Source of the DNA: an uncultured Lachnospiraceae bacterium
GTDB lineage: Bacteria; Bacillota; Clostridia; Lachnospirales; Lachnospiraceae
NCBI GenBank assembly: GCA_900316625.1
Contig: ONDO01000013.1
Span: forward strand, 1-58,611
DNA length: 58,611 nucleotides
Reading direction: 5' to 3'
Made by a program: the position numbers and the translations under genes
Shown here: positions 17,950 through 27,692 of the stretch, piece after piece
Layout of the letters: every line of letters begins with the position of its first letter
Position numbering within the stretch: position 1 is the stretch's first letter
The notes under the pieces: generated by a model
What the model was told of the DNA's origin: nothing
Seen by the model: the letters and a program-made list of their open reading frames with translations, nothing else
Databases searched by the model: none

Positions 17950-18846
17950 ATGAAAAAACTGCTCTTCATTTTCAATCCAAGATCCGGCAAGGGGCAGATT
18001 AAGTCTGCCCTGCCGGATATTTTGGATATTATGGTAAAATCCGGATTCGATATCACGGTTCATACGACCCAGTGTCAGGGAGACTGTACCGAGGTAGTGG
18101 CAGCGCGTGCCAAGGAGTTCGATCGTATCGTCGTGAGTGGTGGCGATGGAACTCTCGATGAGGCGGTGACCGGCATGATGCGCCTTCCCATCGGGGAGAG
18201 AATTCCGGTGGGTTACATTCCGGCGGGCTCTACCAATGACTATGGTAATTCCTTGGGAATCGACAAGGATATGCTGCATGCGGCAGAGATTGCCGTGAGT
18301 GGTGAACCTTTCAAGGTGGATATCGGAACCTTCAATAATAATTCCTTTGTCTATGTGGCTGCCTTTGGAATCTTCACAGAGGTTTCCTACCAGACACCAC
18401 AGGATATGAAGAATATCTTCGGTCATGCGGCTTATATTATGGAAGGTGCCAAGCAGCTTCGGGATATTCCTTCCTTCCGCATGCAGGTGGAAGTGGATGG
18501 CAATGTGACTTATGACGAGTTCATCTATGGCATGGTTTCGAATTCGACTTCCATCGGTGGATTCAAGACACTGATCCCAGGCAATGTCAGCCTGAATGAT
18601 GGTGTCTTCGAAGTGACCTTGATCAAGAATCCGAGAAATCCGCTGGAACTGTCAGAGATCTTAAACTGTCTCTCTACGGGGCGCAGGGATTCGGATATGA
18701 TCTACAGCTTCCGTGCAAAACAGATCAAATTCACTTCCAGTGGTCCGGTTCCCTGGACACTCGATGGTGAAGATGGTGGGAAAAATGACAAAATTAACAT
18801 CATAAATGAGCATGATGCTATGGAAATTATAGTTGAATCGCACTAA
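17950..18846 (+). CDS. Diacylglycerol/lipid kinase family protein
   Basis: The protein has 298 residues, preceded by AAGGAGGAG. It belongs to the DAGK_cat (YegS/DgkB) fold: FNPRSGKGQIK at the N-terminus, nucleotide-binding VVSGGDGTLDEAVTGMM and PAGSTNDYGNSLG, then a C-terminal beta-sandwich ending PWTLDGEDGG. Family members phosphorylate diacylglycerol or related lipids, recycling them to phosphatidate at the inner membrane face; the substrate is not determined by sequence. The promoter of the next gene overlaps its last codons. Confidence 0.9.
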   Translation: MKKLLFIFNPRSGKGQIKSALPDILDIMVKSGFDITVHTTQCQGDCTEVVAARAKEFDRIVVSGGDGTLDEAVTGMMRLPIGERIPVGYIPAGSTNDYGNSLGIDKDMLHAAEIAVSGEPFKVDIGTFNNNSFVYVAAFGIFTEVSYQTPQDMKNIFGHAAYIMEGAKQLRDIPSFRMQVEVDGNVTYDEFIYGMVSNSTSIGGFKTLIPGNVSLNDGVFEVTLIKNPRNPLELSEILNCLSTGRRDSDMIYSFRAKQIKFTSSGPVPWTLDGEDGGKNDKINIINEHDAMEIIVESH

Positions 18847-18879
18847 ACCCTGGTCTATAATAAACGAGATGCGGGTTTA
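18833..18879 (+). promoter_or_regulatory. Promoter of fba with flanking inverted repeat
   Basis: TTGAAT (18833-18838) is 17 bp from TATAAT (18856-18861). A perfect 7-bp inverted repeat, TAAACCC (18844-18850) and GGGTTTA (18873-18879), brackets the -10 box and start point, so it may be an operator for a sugar-responsive regulator. Confidence 0.6.
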
Positions 18880-18921
18880 GGCTCGCGATTGAACGAAGTT
18901 TAGTATCGGAAGGAGAAACTT

Positions 18922-19785
18922 ATGATCGTTTCAGCTACTGAGATGCTTAAGAAAGCAAAGGCTGGTCACTATGCAGTTGGTCAGTTCAACATTAACAACC
19001 TTGAGTGGACCAAGGCTATTCTGCTTACCGCAGAAGAGATGAAGTCTCCCGTTATCCTCGGTGTATCCGAAGGTGCCGGTAAGTACATGACCGGATTCAA
19101 GACTGTTGCAGCTATGGTTCGCGCAATGGATGAATCCCTCGGAATTACTGTTCCTGTAGCTCTTCACCTTGACCACGGCACTTACGAAGGAGCTAAGACT
19201 TGTATCGAAGCTGGTTTCTCTTCCATCATGTTCGATGGTTCTCACTATGAGATCGAAGAGAACGTAGCTAAGACCACCGAGCTTGTTAAGCTTGCACATG
19301 ACCATGGTCTCTCCATCGAGGCTGAGGTTGGTGCTATCGGCGGTGAAGAAGATGGTGTTATTGGAGCCGGTGAGTGCGCTGATCCCGATGAATGCAAGAG
19401 AATCGCTGATCTTGGCGTAGATATGCTTGCAGCTGGTATCGGTAACATCCATGGTATCTACCCTGAGAACTGGGAAGGACTTTCCTTCGAGACTCTTGAT
19501 GCTATTCAGCAGAAGACTGGTGAGATGCCTCTCGTTCTTCACGGTGGTTCCGGTATCCCTAACGAGATGATCAAGAAGGCTATCACTCTTGGTGTTTCCA
19601 AGGTTAACGTTAACACTGAGTGCCAGCTCGTATTCGCAGCTGCAACCAGAGAGTACATCGAAGCTGGTAAGGATAAGCAGGGCAAGGGTTATGACCCTCG
19701 TAAGCTTCTCGCTCCCGGAACCGAAGCTATCAAGGCTGAGGTTAAGGCTAAGATCGAACTCTTCGGATCTGCAAACAAGGCTTGA
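18922..19785 (+). CDS. fba: Class II fructose-1,6-bisphosphate aldolase
   Basis: The protein has 287 residues, preceded by GGAAGGAG. The zinc/catalytic motif [20 protein letters not shown] (catalytic Asp and zinc His near residues 82-84) is followed by [26 protein letters not shown] and [22 protein letters not shown] closes the active site. It cleaves fructose bisphosphate to DHAP and glyceraldehyde-3-phosphate, the central step of glycolysis. Codon use is strongly biased to a few codons (GCT, GTT, CTT), unlike neighbours, which suggests very high expression. It has its own promoter and terminator. Confidence 0.97.
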   Translation: MIVSATEMLKKAKAGHYAVGQFNINNLEWTKAILLTAEEMKSPVILGVSEGAGKYMTGFKTVAAMVRAMDESLGITVPVALHLDHGTYEGAKTCIEAGFSSIMFDGSHYEIEENVAKTTELVKLAHDHGLSIEAEVGAIGGEEDGVIGAGECADPDECKRIADLGVDMLAAGIGNIHGIYPENWEGLSFETLDAIQQKTGEMPLVLHGGSGIPNEMIKKAITLGVSKVNVNTECQLVFAAATREYIEAGKDKQGKGYDPRKLLAPGTEAIKAEVKAKIELFGSANKA

Positions 19786-19805
19786 GCTTAAAGTAAGTAA
19801 TAGGG

Positions 19806-19833
19806 AGGGTGTTCCGATTGGAACACCCTTTTT
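19806..19833 (+). terminator. Terminator of fba
   Basis: AGGGTGTTCC (19806-19815) pairs with GGAACACCCT (19820-19829), a perfect 10-bp stem with a 4-nt loop and five Ts. It lies 23 bp upstream of the glnA start. Confidence 0.92.
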
Positions 19834-19855
19834 CGGTATAAAAAGGGAAAAGAAA

Positions 19856-21976
19856 ATGATCAATGAAAAGTGTCTGAATGTGGAAGATATCTATGGCGAA
19901 AATGTCTTTAATGACACCGTCATGCAGGATCGCCTTCCGAAGAAGACGTATCAGAAACTGAAAGAAACAATCCGTGAAGGTCGTGAACTCGATGTCGAGA
20001 CCGCTGACGTTGTTGCACACGAGATGAAGGAATGGGCCATTGAAAAGGGTGCTACCCATTATACCCATTGGTTCCAGCCTCTGACCGGTGTTACCGCTGA
20101 GAAGCATGACTCCTTCATCACCGCTCCTAAGTCTTCCGGTAAGGTACTTATGAGCTTCTCCGGCAAGGAACTGATCAAGGGCGAGCCGGATGCATCCTCC
20201 TTCCCTTCCGGTGGTCTCCGCGCGACCTTCGAAGCACGTGGCTATACTACCTGGGATTGTACTTCTCCGGCCTTCGTTCGTCAGGACGAATCCGGTGCAA
20301 CCCTCTGCATCCCGACTGCTTTCTGCTCTTATACGGGGGAAGCACTCGATCAGAAGACTCCGCTTCTTCGTTCCATGGAAGTAATCAATCAGCAGTCCCT
20401 CAGACTGCTCCGCCTCTTCGGCAATACCACTTCTAAGAAGGTTACTCCTTCTGTTGGTGTCGAGCAGGAATACTTCATCATTGATCGTGAGAACTTCCTT
20501 GCAAGAAAGGATCTGGTCTATACCGGACGTACCCTCTTCGGAGCAATGCCTCCTAAGGGTCAGGAGATGGATGACCATTACTTTGGAACCCTGCAGGAGA
20601 AGATTGCAACCTTCATGAAGGACGCAGATATCGAACTCTGGAAGCTGGGTGTTCCGTCTAAGACCGAACATAACGAAGTTGCTCCTGCACAGCACGAGCT
20701 GGCTCCGATCTATGAAGAGTGTAATGTTGCAGTGGATCATAACCAGATCATCATGGAGACTCTCCGTAAGGTGGCAAATCGCCATGGTCTGCAGTGCCTG
20801 CTGCATGAGAAGCCCTTCGCAGGTGTAAATGGTTCCGGTAAGCATGACAACTGGTCTCTGGTTACCGACGATGGAATCAACCTTCTCGATCCAGGCAAAA
20901 CCCCTCATGAGAATATGCAGTTCCTTCTGGTTCTCTGCTGTATCCTTGCAGCCGTAGATGATCATGCAGATCTTCTTCGTGAGTCCGCATCAGATGTTGG
21001 TAATGATCACAGACTGGGTGGCAATGAAGCTCCTCCCTGCGTTATCTCTGTATACCTCGGTGAGCAGCTGCAGGATGTGATTAATCAGCTGGTTGATACT
21101 GGTTCTGCAACTCATTCCATCAAGGGGAAGAAGATGGAGACCGGCGTACGTACCCTTCCTGACTTCATGAAGGACGCTACCGATCGTAACCGTACTTCTC
21201 CCTTCGCCTTCACTGGTAACAAGTTCGAGTTCCGTATGGTTGGATCCCAGGATACCGTTGGTGAGCCCAATATCGTCCTGAATACCATCGTTGCAGAGGC
21301 TTTCTCCAATGCCTGTGATGTCCTTGAGAAGGCAGATGATTTCCAGACTGCACTTCATGACTACATTAAGGAACTTGCAATCAAGCATCAGAGAATTACC
21401 TTCAATGGCAATGGCTACTCCCGGGAATGGGCAGAAGAGGCTGCACGCCGTGGCCTTCCTGACATCCGTTCCATGATCGATGCAATTCCTGCACTGACCA
21501 CGGATAAGACCATTGAGATGTTCGAGAAGTTCCATGTCTTCAATCGCGCCGAGCTCGAGTCCCGCGCAGAGATCGAGTATGAGCAGTATGCAAAGAAGAT
21601 CAATATCGAAGCACTTACCATGATCGATATGACTTCCAAGCAGATCATCCCTGCGGTTATGGATTATGAGAGCACTCTCGCAGATTCCATCATCGCAGTC
21701 GAGTCTGCGATCGGCAGGAAGCCCGGCACACAGGTTGCAATCCTTGAGGAAGTCGATGAACTCCTGACCGAGACCAAGGCTGCTTTCGACAAGCTCGTAG
21801 CACTCTCCAGGAAGAGCCATGAGATCGTCGGAAATGTAGAGCGTGCCCGTTACTTCCACGATGAAGTTGATGTGGCTATGGAAGCGCTGAGACGTCCTGT
21901 TGATCGTCTGGAGATGATCGTTGATAAGGATATGTGGCCTATGCCCAGCTACGGAGACATGATCTTCGAAGTGTAA
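19856..21976 (+). CDS. glnN: Glutamine synthetase type III
   Basis: The protein has 706 residues, the length typical of GSIII and much longer than GSI. The start ATG 19856 follows AAAAGGGAAAAG; an upstream open frame overlaps fba and is spurious. Motifs: [67 protein letters not shown] and [20 protein letters not shown] carry the metal, ATP and glutamate sites. It makes glutamine from glutamate and ammonia, and is the main ammonia-assimilating enzyme in many anaerobes. No promoter is evident other than in the short gap after the fba terminator, so readthrough is possible. Confidence 0.96.
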   Translation: MINEKCLNVEDIYGENVFNDTVMQDRLPKKTYQKLKETIREGRELDVETADVVAHEMKEWAIEKGATHYTHWFQPLTGVTAEKHDSFITAPKSSGKVLMSFSGKELIKGEPDASSFPSGGLRATFEARGYTTWDCTSPAFVRQDESGATLCIPTAFCSYTGEALDQKTPLLRSMEVINQQSLRLLRLFGNTTSKKVTPSVGVEQEYFIIDRENFLARKDLVYTGRTLFGAMPPKGQEMDDHYFGTLQEKIATFMKDADIELWKLGVPSKTEHNEVAPAQHELAPIYEECNVAVDHNQIIMETLRKVANRHGLQCLLHEKPFAGVNGSGKHDNWSLVTDDGINLLDPGKTPHENMQFLLVLCCILAAVDDHADLLRESASDVGNDHRLGGNEAPPCVISVYLGEQLQDVINQLVDTGSATHSIKGKKMETGVRTLPDFMKDATDRNRTSPFAFTGNKFEFRMVGSQDTVGEPNIVLNTIVAEAFSNACDVLEKADDFQTALHDYIKELAIKHQRITFNGNGYSREWAEEAARRGLPDIRSMIDAIPALTTDKTIEMFEKFHVFNRAELESRAEIEYEQYAKKINIEALTMIDMTSKQIIPAVMDYESTLADSIIAVESAIGRKPGTQVAILEEVDELLTETKAAFDKLVALSRKSHEIVGNVERARYFHDEVDVAMEALRRPVDRLEMIVDKDMWPMPSYGDMIFEV

Positions 21977-22027
21977 GAAGCCTTTTGTAGCCTGATTTTG
22001 ATTGTGGCGGATAAAAAATAATTGTTA

Positions 22028-22074
22028 GGGGATGCAAAATCGAATGCTATTTCGATTTTGCATCCCCTTATTTT
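22028..22074 (+). terminator. 17-bp perfect hairpin after glnN
   Basis: GGGGATGCAAAATCGAA (22028-22044) pairs perfectly with TTCGATTTTGCATCCCC (22051-22067), then TTATTTTG. The stem is long for a terminator and its ATGCAAAA core recurs downstream. Confidence 0.75.
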
Positions 22075-22076
22075 GC

Positions 22077-22350
22077 CGATTTCCGTGTTTGGGGCGATTT
22101 GAGTTGTTTTGGGTGTTCATATATCGATTTTTAAAATTTTGGCTACCTTTCGAAGCCAAAAGGGTAGCCAAAAAATGAAATTCGATTATATGGCTACCCA
22201 AGCTGCTTAAAAATGCAAAATACATGGATTCTCAAAATATTAGGGTGGCTAAATATGAGAAGAAGGAGCATTTTGCATACCCGGGAAGAGGATCGCCCAC
22301 AACATGATCGAACGTAACAGAGCGAAATACCTATATATATAATAACAACC
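22077..22350. repeat. Palindrome-rich non-coding segment
   Basis: There is no gene here. TTTTGGCTACC (22137-22147) and GGGTAGCCAAAA (22162-22173) are inverted; a third GGCTACCC is at 22192-22199 and a degenerate GGGTGGCTA at 22243-22251. ATGCAAAA (22213-22220) and TTTTGCAT (22271-22278) are inverted copies of the core of the preceding hairpin. This looks like a miniature inverted-repeat element or a decayed remnant. Confidence 0.5.
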
Positions 22351-22406
22351 GCCCCGGAAGGATCTGTGCAGTAGTATCTGGTGCAAGACCCTTCCGGGGC
22401 GGCTTT
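22351..22406. terminator. Convergent terminator between glnN and the PBP gene
   Basis: GCCCCGGAAGG (22351-22361) pairs with CCTTCCGGGGC (22390-22400). CTTTT follows on the + side, and the - strand side reads GGTTGTTATT, so it may serve both converging genes. Confidence 0.7.
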
Positions 22407-22466
22407 TATCTTTTACCTTATGTACGCGGGCTTACGAATGAAGCCCTGCAAAAAACAAGGATTGTG

Positions 22467-24995
22467 TTATTGAACCTGGCCGCCGGAATGTACGGGGCAG
22501 GGAGTGTTGAGCTTCTCTTCCGTCATTAGGTAGGGCTCATCTTCGGTACCGGCGCTGCCACCAACGATACATACGTTGGAGCTTACCTGGTCGCCCGGGC
22601 ACAAAGGAGATGCGGGATAACCGCTTGCGTTGCAGACATTGATGCGGATGTGATGATCACAGGTATCTGTTGCAGAGGGCTCTGTACCCTTAGCGAAGTA
22701 TTCGACATAAGACATATCACCACGAGGATCTGCGTTGCAGACATCGGGGATCGCAAGCTTACCGGACTTCTTGCAGACAACAGCCTGAACAATGCCTTCC
22801 GGCTTGGTGAAGTTTTTGCGCTCTAGACCTTCGTGAAGACGATACATCACCTGTTTCCAAACCCGGTTGGAGAAGGAGGTGTTCCTGATCTTCGCGTTAT
22901 CATCGTTACCACCCCAGAAACCTACAGTGTAGTAAGGGGAGTAACCGACGATCAGGGTATCACGGTCATCGTTTGTGGTACCGGTCTTAGCAGCAACCGG
23001 AGTATTTCCGGGGTTTGCAGAACCACCGGTTCCTTCGGGACTGGTAAGAACATCCTGCATTGCATTGGTAAGGAGCCATGCGGTGGTGTCCTTTAATACC
23101 TCACGTCCAGTCTCCATTGTCTCGGTGTTGTCGAGAATAACATTACCGTTATGGTCAATGACCTGGGTGTAGAAGATAGGCGTATGGTATTCGCCATGGT
23201 TGGCGATGGTTGCATAAGCATTGGTCAGCTCCAGATTTGTGACACCATTCGTGATACCACCGATTGCCAGTGCCTGGTTATTATCTCCGGAAACCAGTGT
23301 AGTGATACCGAAGTCCTGGACGTACTGGAAGCCGAGGCCGGTACCGATCTGTCCGAGGGCCTTGATGGTGACGATGTTCATGGAGTGGGTAATACCCATT
23401 CTGAAATTGGTGAAACCGCGGTAGCGTTTATCCCAGTTAGCGACGTTCTTACCATTCTCACCTGCGTAAGCGTAAGGTGCATCGTCTTCTACAGAGGCTA
23501 AGGTAAGACCTGCGGAATCAAGAGCAGGAGCATAGGTGGAGAGAATCTTGAAGCAGGAACCGGGCTGACGAGTGATGCTTGTTGCACGGTTCAGAGTCTT
23601 CGAAGCTACCTTGTCGCCTCGACCACCGGTGATGGCGAGGACCTCGCCGTTCGACTGATCGATGACGGTCATCGCTGCCTGGGGCTGGAGAGTGAAGATT
23701 ACGCTCTCACCTGCGACGGTATCACCTGCTTCCATCATCTCAGTACGGTAAGCATCAATGGCTGCCTGTGCTTCTTCTTCGGAGTCGAAGTTGATTGAGT
23801 AGTTACGATTCTCATTCTTATAATAGGAGAGCATGGTCTGTTCGGAATAGTTCTTCTGAGACCCGTCTGCCTTATTAATGGTCAGTCGATAAGAGAAGGA
23901 AGTCTTAGGATCGGTTGCATAGTTGTCCGGGTTATTGACTTCTTCGTCTACGATCGTCTGGATGTCAGGGTGCTGAGTAGAGTAGATGGTAAGACCGCCG
24001 GCATAGAGTAACTGGTATGCCTGAGTGTCTGTGTATCCTCTCTGGTCGATCAGATCCTGAACAACTTCGTCTGTCAGTGCATCAACGAAATAAGAGGTCA
24101 TCTGATCTGTCTCAACAGCGCTGTTGGTGATTGCGATTCTGTCATATACATCGTCGTTCTCAGCTTCCTTGTACTCTGATTCGGTGATCATACCGAGGGA
24201 GAGCATCTTGGAGAGGACTGCTTCACGACGCTTCGCATTCTGCTTGGGATGCGAGATGGGGTTGTACTTGGAAGGATTCTGGGTGATGGCTGCAATGACA
24301 GCATCTTCCGACAGAGTCAGTTCCGAAGCAGGCTTGTTGAAGTAACGCTCGGATGCAGATTCTACACCGAGTGTATTCTGGCCTAAGTTGATCGTATTCA
24401 GGTAGTTCTCGAGGATGGTATCCTTATCTGTAACCTTCTCGAGCTGAATTGCCAGGTACTGTTCCTGGATCTTACGATCGATGGAAGAACGAAGGGTATC
24501 TTCGTTTACCCAGGTGGTGAAGTAGTTATTCTTCAAGAGCTGCTGGGTAATGGTAGATGCGCCCTGCATGTGTCCACCGGAAAGGGTGGTAGCAACAGCA
24601 CGGATAATACCTTTGAGATCGACACCGTTGTGGGTGTAGAAACGTTCATCCTCAATTGCGATAAATGCGTTCTGCAGGTCGTCCGGAATCTCATCGAGCG
24701 TTACATATACTCGATTTGCACCGGATGCTGCAAGTGTTTCAATCTGTGATCCATTCGCATCAAGCACGGTAGTCTGGAAACCGGTCGGAGAGATGTTGAT
24801 GGTACTAACATCAGGAATCTCTGAGATCAGGTTTTTGGCATACATTGCTACGGCGGCCATGCCACCGGCGATAATCACAAGGAAGAGTACCAGGACAGAA
24901 CGAAGGGCGATAAGGATAGCATGTCTCTTCTTGCGAGTCGATCTCCTACGCTTCTTTCTGGTATTCTTGCAAAGATACGTTTTACCAAGATTCAT
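22467..24995 (-). CDS. Class A penicillin-binding protein (transglycosylase/transpeptidase)
   Basis: The protein has 842 residues. The start at 24995 has AAAGGAG 9 bases upstream. A basic cytoplasmic tail (KKRRRSTRKKRH) precedes one membrane helix (about 27-50). The GT51 glycosyltransferase domain shows IEDERFYTHNGVDLKGI and GASTITQQLLKNNY. The transpeptidase domain has the SxxK serine in QPGSCFKILSTY (about 482), SMN in ITHSMNIV, and KTG in AAKTGTTND (about 668). The C-terminal tail has several cysteines. It polymerises and crosslinks peptidoglycan outside the membrane (PBP1A/1F type). It is the only long minus-strand gene in the first 40 kb. Confidence 0.96.
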   Translation of the reverse strand: MNLGKTYLCKNTRKKRRRSTRKKRHAILIALRSVLVLFLVIIAGGMAAVAMYAKNLISEIPDVSTINISPTGFQTTVLDANGSQIETLAASGANRVYVTLDEIPDDLQNAFIAIEDERFYTHNGVDLKGIIRAVATTLSGGHMQGASTITQQLLKNNYFTTWVNEDTLRSSIDRKIQEQYLAIQLEKVTDKDTILENYLNTINLGQNTLGVESASERYFNKPASELTLSEDAVIAAITQNPSKYNPISHPKQNAKRREAVLSKMLSLGMITESEYKEAENDDVYDRIAITNSAVETDQMTSYFVDALTDEVVQDLIDQRGYTDTQAYQLLYAGGLTIYSTQHPDIQTIVDEEVNNPDNYATDPKTSFSYRLTINKADGSQKNYSEQTMLSYYKNENRNYSINFDSEEEAQAAIDAYRTEMMEAGDTVAGESVIFTLQPQAAMTVIDQSNGEVLAITGGRGDKVASKTLNRATSITRQPGSCFKILSTYAPALDSAGLTLASVEDDAPYAYAGENGKNVANWDKRYRGFTNFRMGITHSMNIVTIKALGQIGTGLGFQYVQDFGITTLVSGDNNQALAIGGITNGVTNLELTNAYATIANHGEYHTPIFYTQVIDHNGNVILDNTETMETGREVLKDTTAWLLTNAMQDVLTSPEGTGGSANPGNTPVAAKTGTTNDDRDTLIVGYSPYYTVGFWGGNDDNAKIRNTSFSNRVWKQVMYRLHEGLERKNFTKPEGIVQAVVCKKSGKLAIPDVCNADPRGDMSYVEYFAKGTEPSATDTCDHHIRINVCNASGYPASPLCPGDQVSSNVCIVGGSAGTEDEPYLMTEEKLNTPCPVHSGGQVQ

Positions 24996-25033
24996 ATTGA
25001 ATTACTCCTTTACCTTAGAAGGCAATCTCATAT

Positions 25034-25061
25034 ATTATAGCAGAGAGAAGATTAATGTAAA
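25034..25061 (-). promoter_or_regulatory. Promoter of the PBP gene
   Basis: On the minus strand TTTACA (25061-25056) is 16 bp from TATAAT (25039-25034), about 40 bp before the start codon. Confidence 0.6.
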
Positions 25062-25144
25062 AGTAGTCCCCGAAAGCTGGAGAAATCAGGGCAGTAGAGC
25101 ACAGAACATAAAGGGCGCAGGGAAGAAGATCACAGGAGATGGCG

Positions 25145-25795
25145 ATGACAGACCGTATTATCTATGAATCTGGAGAAGGCGAGTACGAGGAGAAGAGATC
25201 TAAGTTCCTTGCCAAGACCTACCATGTAACTTCAGAAGAAGAGGCAATCGCCATCGTCGAATCCGTGAAGAAGCAGTATTACGATGCGCGCCACACTTGT
25301 TACGCCTATATTATAGGAAGCGATCGTGGCACGGTGCGTGCCGCAGATGACGGCGAGCCTCAGGGAACAGCCGGCCGCCCCATCCTGCAGGAACTCGAAT
25401 CACTCGGCCTCTATAACTGCCTGCTTACGGTAACGCGTTACTTCGGTGGAACCCTGCTCGGCACCGGCGGACTGGTCCGCGCCTACACCCAGGCAGCCAA
25501 GGATGCCCTCGCAGCCAGCGAGATCCTGGACATCACGGTCGGCATCCCGCTCCGCATCGTCTACCCTTATACTCTGGCCGGCAAGGTGGAGTATGCGCTT
25601 CGTAACTCCCTTGGAAATGTAGAGCATCAGGAATATGGACAGGATGTCACTGTAGATGTTCTGATTCCGGAGAGCGGGCTTAGTGCCCTGAAAAAGGAAC
25701 TTTCGGAGCTCTCGAATGGCAGCCTTCCGGTGGAGGAAGGAGAGCCTGTTTTATACGCCGTAACAAAAGACAAAAAAATCATAAAAAACTATTGA
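25145..25795 (+). CDS. YigZ/IMPACT family protein
   Basis: The protein has 216 residues. ATG 25145 is preferred to ATG 25139, because AGGAG ends directly against the earlier one. N-terminal IMPACT domain: YEEKRSKFLAKTYHVTSEEE, ARHTCYAYIIG, ADDGEPQGTAGRPILQ, RYFGGTLLGTGGLVRAYTQA. The C-terminal domain is a ferredoxin-like DUF1949. The family is ancient and tied to translation regulation in eukaryotes; the bacterial function is not settled. The 3' end contains the -35 box of the tRNA-Gln promoter. Confidence 0.93.
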   Translation: MTDRIIYESGEGEYEEKRSKFLAKTYHVTSEEEAIAIVESVKKQYYDARHTCYAYIIGSDRGTVRAADDGEPQGTAGRPILQELESLGLYNCLLTVTRYFGGTLLGTGGLVRAYTQAAKDALAASEILDITVGIPLRIVYPYTLAGKVEYALRNSLGNVEHQEYGQDVTVDVLIPESGLSALKKELSELSNGSLPVEEGEPVLYAVTKDKKIIKNY

Positions 25796-25820
25796 CTTCA
25801 TATCAGGTTTTCTGTATTAT
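25792..25820 (+). promoter_or_regulatory. Promoter of tRNA-Gln
   Basis: TTGACT (25792-25797) is 17 bp from TATTAT (25815-25820). The -35 box overlaps the stop codon of the preceding gene. Confidence 0.7.
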
Positions 25821-25853
25821 ATCCAATGTCGGTTCGAGAGAGCGACAAGATAT

Positions 25854-25926
25854 TGGCCCTTAGCCAAGCGGTAAGGCAACGGACTCTGACTCCGTCATTT
25901 CATAGGTTCGAATCCTATAGGGCCAG
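25854..25926 (+). tRNA. tRNA-Gln (anticodon CTG)
   Basis: Acceptor TGGCCCT pairs with AGGGCCA. The anticodon stem ACGGA/TCCGT encloses loop CTCTGAC, giving anticodon CTG at 25886-25888. The T arm contains GGTTCGAATCC. No CCA is encoded. It has its own promoter and terminator, so it is a single-gene unit. Confidence 0.95.
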
Positions 25927-25931
25927 CGATT

Positions 25932-25963
25932 AGCACTGAGTGAATCACTCAGTGCTTATTTTT
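25932..25963 (+). terminator. Terminator of tRNA-Gln
   Basis: AGCACTGAGTGA and TCACTCAGTGCT form a near-continuous palindrome followed by TTATTTTTT. Confidence 0.92.
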
Positions 25964-26005
25964 TACCTAAGCAAAAGATAATACCAGAGGAAGCGAGGCA
26001 AAGGA

Positions 26006-26728
26006 ATGTATAGTTGGAAGACAAAGATTCGTTATACCGAGACGGAACAGGATGGAAGGCTGTCTCTTACTGCTATGATCAACCTCTTACAGGACTGCTC
26101 CACCTTCCATACAGAAGAGAGTGGCCGTGGTCTTGCTTACCACCTTCCGAGACATGAGGGCTGGTACATCTTCTCCTGGCAGATCGATATCGATGAGATG
26201 CCAAGACTTGGAGAAGAAGTAAGCGTGAATACCTGGCCGGCTTCTTATCAGGGTGTGATCGTAAACAGAGACTTTGAGATCCTTCGGGACTCGGATGGAA
26301 AGTCCCTGCTTCGAGCTCGTTCCATCTGGGCTCTTATGAATCTGGACCGCCTGCTTCCTCTGAAGTTAGATGAGGAGAAGGAATTCTTCCCGGAGGAAGG
26401 CCCGGTTGCCGGTGAGTGGGGTGGAAGAAAGCTCCGCTTAGAGAAGGATCTTACTTTTGAAGATTGCCGTGCATTCGATGTGGCTCCGGAGATGATCGAT
26501 ACGAATCAGCATATGAACAATGCGTTCTACATTTACGAAGCAAGTACTGTGCTGCCGGAAGGAAAGCATATTAGAGGGATTCGAACAGAATATAAGGCAC
26601 AGGCCCTTCTGGGGGATACAATATATATGAAGAGATGTGTGACGGAGGACTCGGTAACGGTGCTCCTGAACAAGCCGGATGGGGATACTTATGCCGTCAT
26701 TCGGTTCTTAACGAAAGAGGAGAATTGA
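26006..26728 (+). CDS. Acyl-ACP thioesterase
   Basis: The protein has 240 residues. Double hot-dog fold of the acyl-ACP thioesterase family: RYTETEQDGRLSLTAMINLL at the start, WQIDIDEMPRLGEEVSVNTW, and the second hot-dog DTNQHMNNAFYIYEA, which bears the family catalytic Asn/His region. It releases free fatty acids from acyl-ACP in the cytoplasm and may set membrane acyl composition. AAAGGA lies very close to the start codon. The S1-domain gene starts one base after its stop. Confidence 0.9.
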   Translation: MYSWKTKIRYTETEQDGRLSLTAMINLLQDCSTFHTEESGRGLAYHLPRHEGWYIFSWQIDIDEMPRLGEEVSVNTWPASYQGVIVNRDFEILRDSDGKSLLRARSIWALMNLDRLLPLKLDEEKEFFPEEGPVAGEWGGRKLRLEKDLTFEDCRAFDVAPEMIDTNQHMNNAFYIYEASTVLPEGKHIRGIRTEYKAQALLGDTIYMKRCVTEDSVTVLLNKPDGDTYAVIRFLTKEEN

Positions 26729-26729
26729 T

Positions 26730-27692
26730 ATGCGTCTTGGCGAAATGCAGACACTTACCATACGGAGAAAGACAGATTTCGGCGTCTATCTCGGAGAAGA
26801 AGGGGCAGAGAACTCCGGACCGGAGGCGAGACATACTGAGACTGGTCGTGGCAGAGATGGCCGTGACCTGCGTGGTCCTGGCAGAGATGCCCGCGACGGA
26901 AGAGGACGTGACATGCGTTCCGGACGCCCGCAGAGAAAGAACTCTGACATCCTGCTGCCGAAGAAGGAAGTGCCGGAATTCGCCTCTGTTGGCGATAAGT
27001 TAGAGGTCTTCGTCTATCTGGATTCAAATGACCGTCCTATCGCTACCACGAGAAGACCGAATCTCGTGATGAATGAGCTCAAGGTGCTGACGGTTAAGGA
27101 AGTGACCAGGATTGGTGCTTTCCTGGATTGGGGGCTGGAGAAGGATCTCTTCCTGCCTTACCGTGAACAGGTGGGCAAGGTGAGAGCGGAGGATCAGATC
27201 CTCTGCCGTCTCTACATCGATAAGAGCGGTCGTCTTGCTGCGTCCATGCGCGACCTGCATACTATGCTAAGACAGGATTCTCCATATGAGAAGGGACAGG
27301 ATGTGACCGGCAGAATCTATGAATTCGGTCATGACTTCGGAACCTTCGTTGCTGTCGATGATATCTATGCAGCCATGATTCCCAGGCATGAGAGCGTTAC
27401 GAGATATCGCATCGGCGACGTGGTAGAACTTCGTGTTACGGATGTGAAGCCGGATGGAAAACTGGATGTCTCCCTTCGTAAGAGAGCCTTCGAGGAGATC
27501 CCGGAGGATGCAGCCAGACTGATGGAGATCATTGATTCTTACGCTGGCGTTCTTCCTTTCTCTGAGAAAGCATCTCCGGAAGTTATCTTCCGTGAGACCG
27601 GACTTTCGAAGAATGCATTCAAGCGTGCGGTGGGACATCTCTATAAGGAGAGAAAGATCAGCTTAGAGGGCGGCAAGATCCGTAAGATCTGA
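26730..27692 (+). CDS. CvfB-like S1-domain RNA-binding protein with an Arg/Gly-rich insert
   Basis: The protein has 320 residues (CvfB is usually about 280-300). Several S1-like domains and a C-terminal winged helix (VIFRETGLSKNAFKRAVGHL) identify the YitL/CvfB family, whose Staphylococcus member affects virulence gene expression by an RNA-linked mechanism. The first S1 domain starts LGEMQTLTIRRKTDFGVYLG, is interrupted by about 45 residues rich in RGRD, GRD and RSGR (roughly 27-72), and resumes ILLPKKEVPEF. In relatives this is a short loop. The insert looks like an RGG-type disordered RNA-binding segment. Coupled to the thioesterase gene. Confidence 0.88.
   Translation: MRLGEMQTLTIRRKTDFGVYLGEEGAENSGPEARHTETGRGRDGRDLRGPGRDARDGRGRDMRSGRPQRKNSDILLPKKEVPEFASVGDKLEVFVYLDSNDRPIATTRRPNLVMNELKVLTVKEVTRIGAFLDWGLEKDLFLPYREQVGKVRAEDQILCRLYIDKSGRLAASMRDLHTMLRQDSPYEKGQDVTGRIYEFGHDFGTFVAVDDIYAAMIPRHESVTRYRIGDVVELRVTDVKPDGKLDVSLRKRAFEEIPEDAARLMEIIDSYAGVLPFSEKASPEVIFRETGLSKNAFKRAVGHLYKERKISLEGGKIRKI

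Noticed and set aside
19589-19855. N-terminal extension of glutamine synthetase
   Set aside because: Overlaps fba and its terminator in another frame; the GSIII start at 19856 matches the family.
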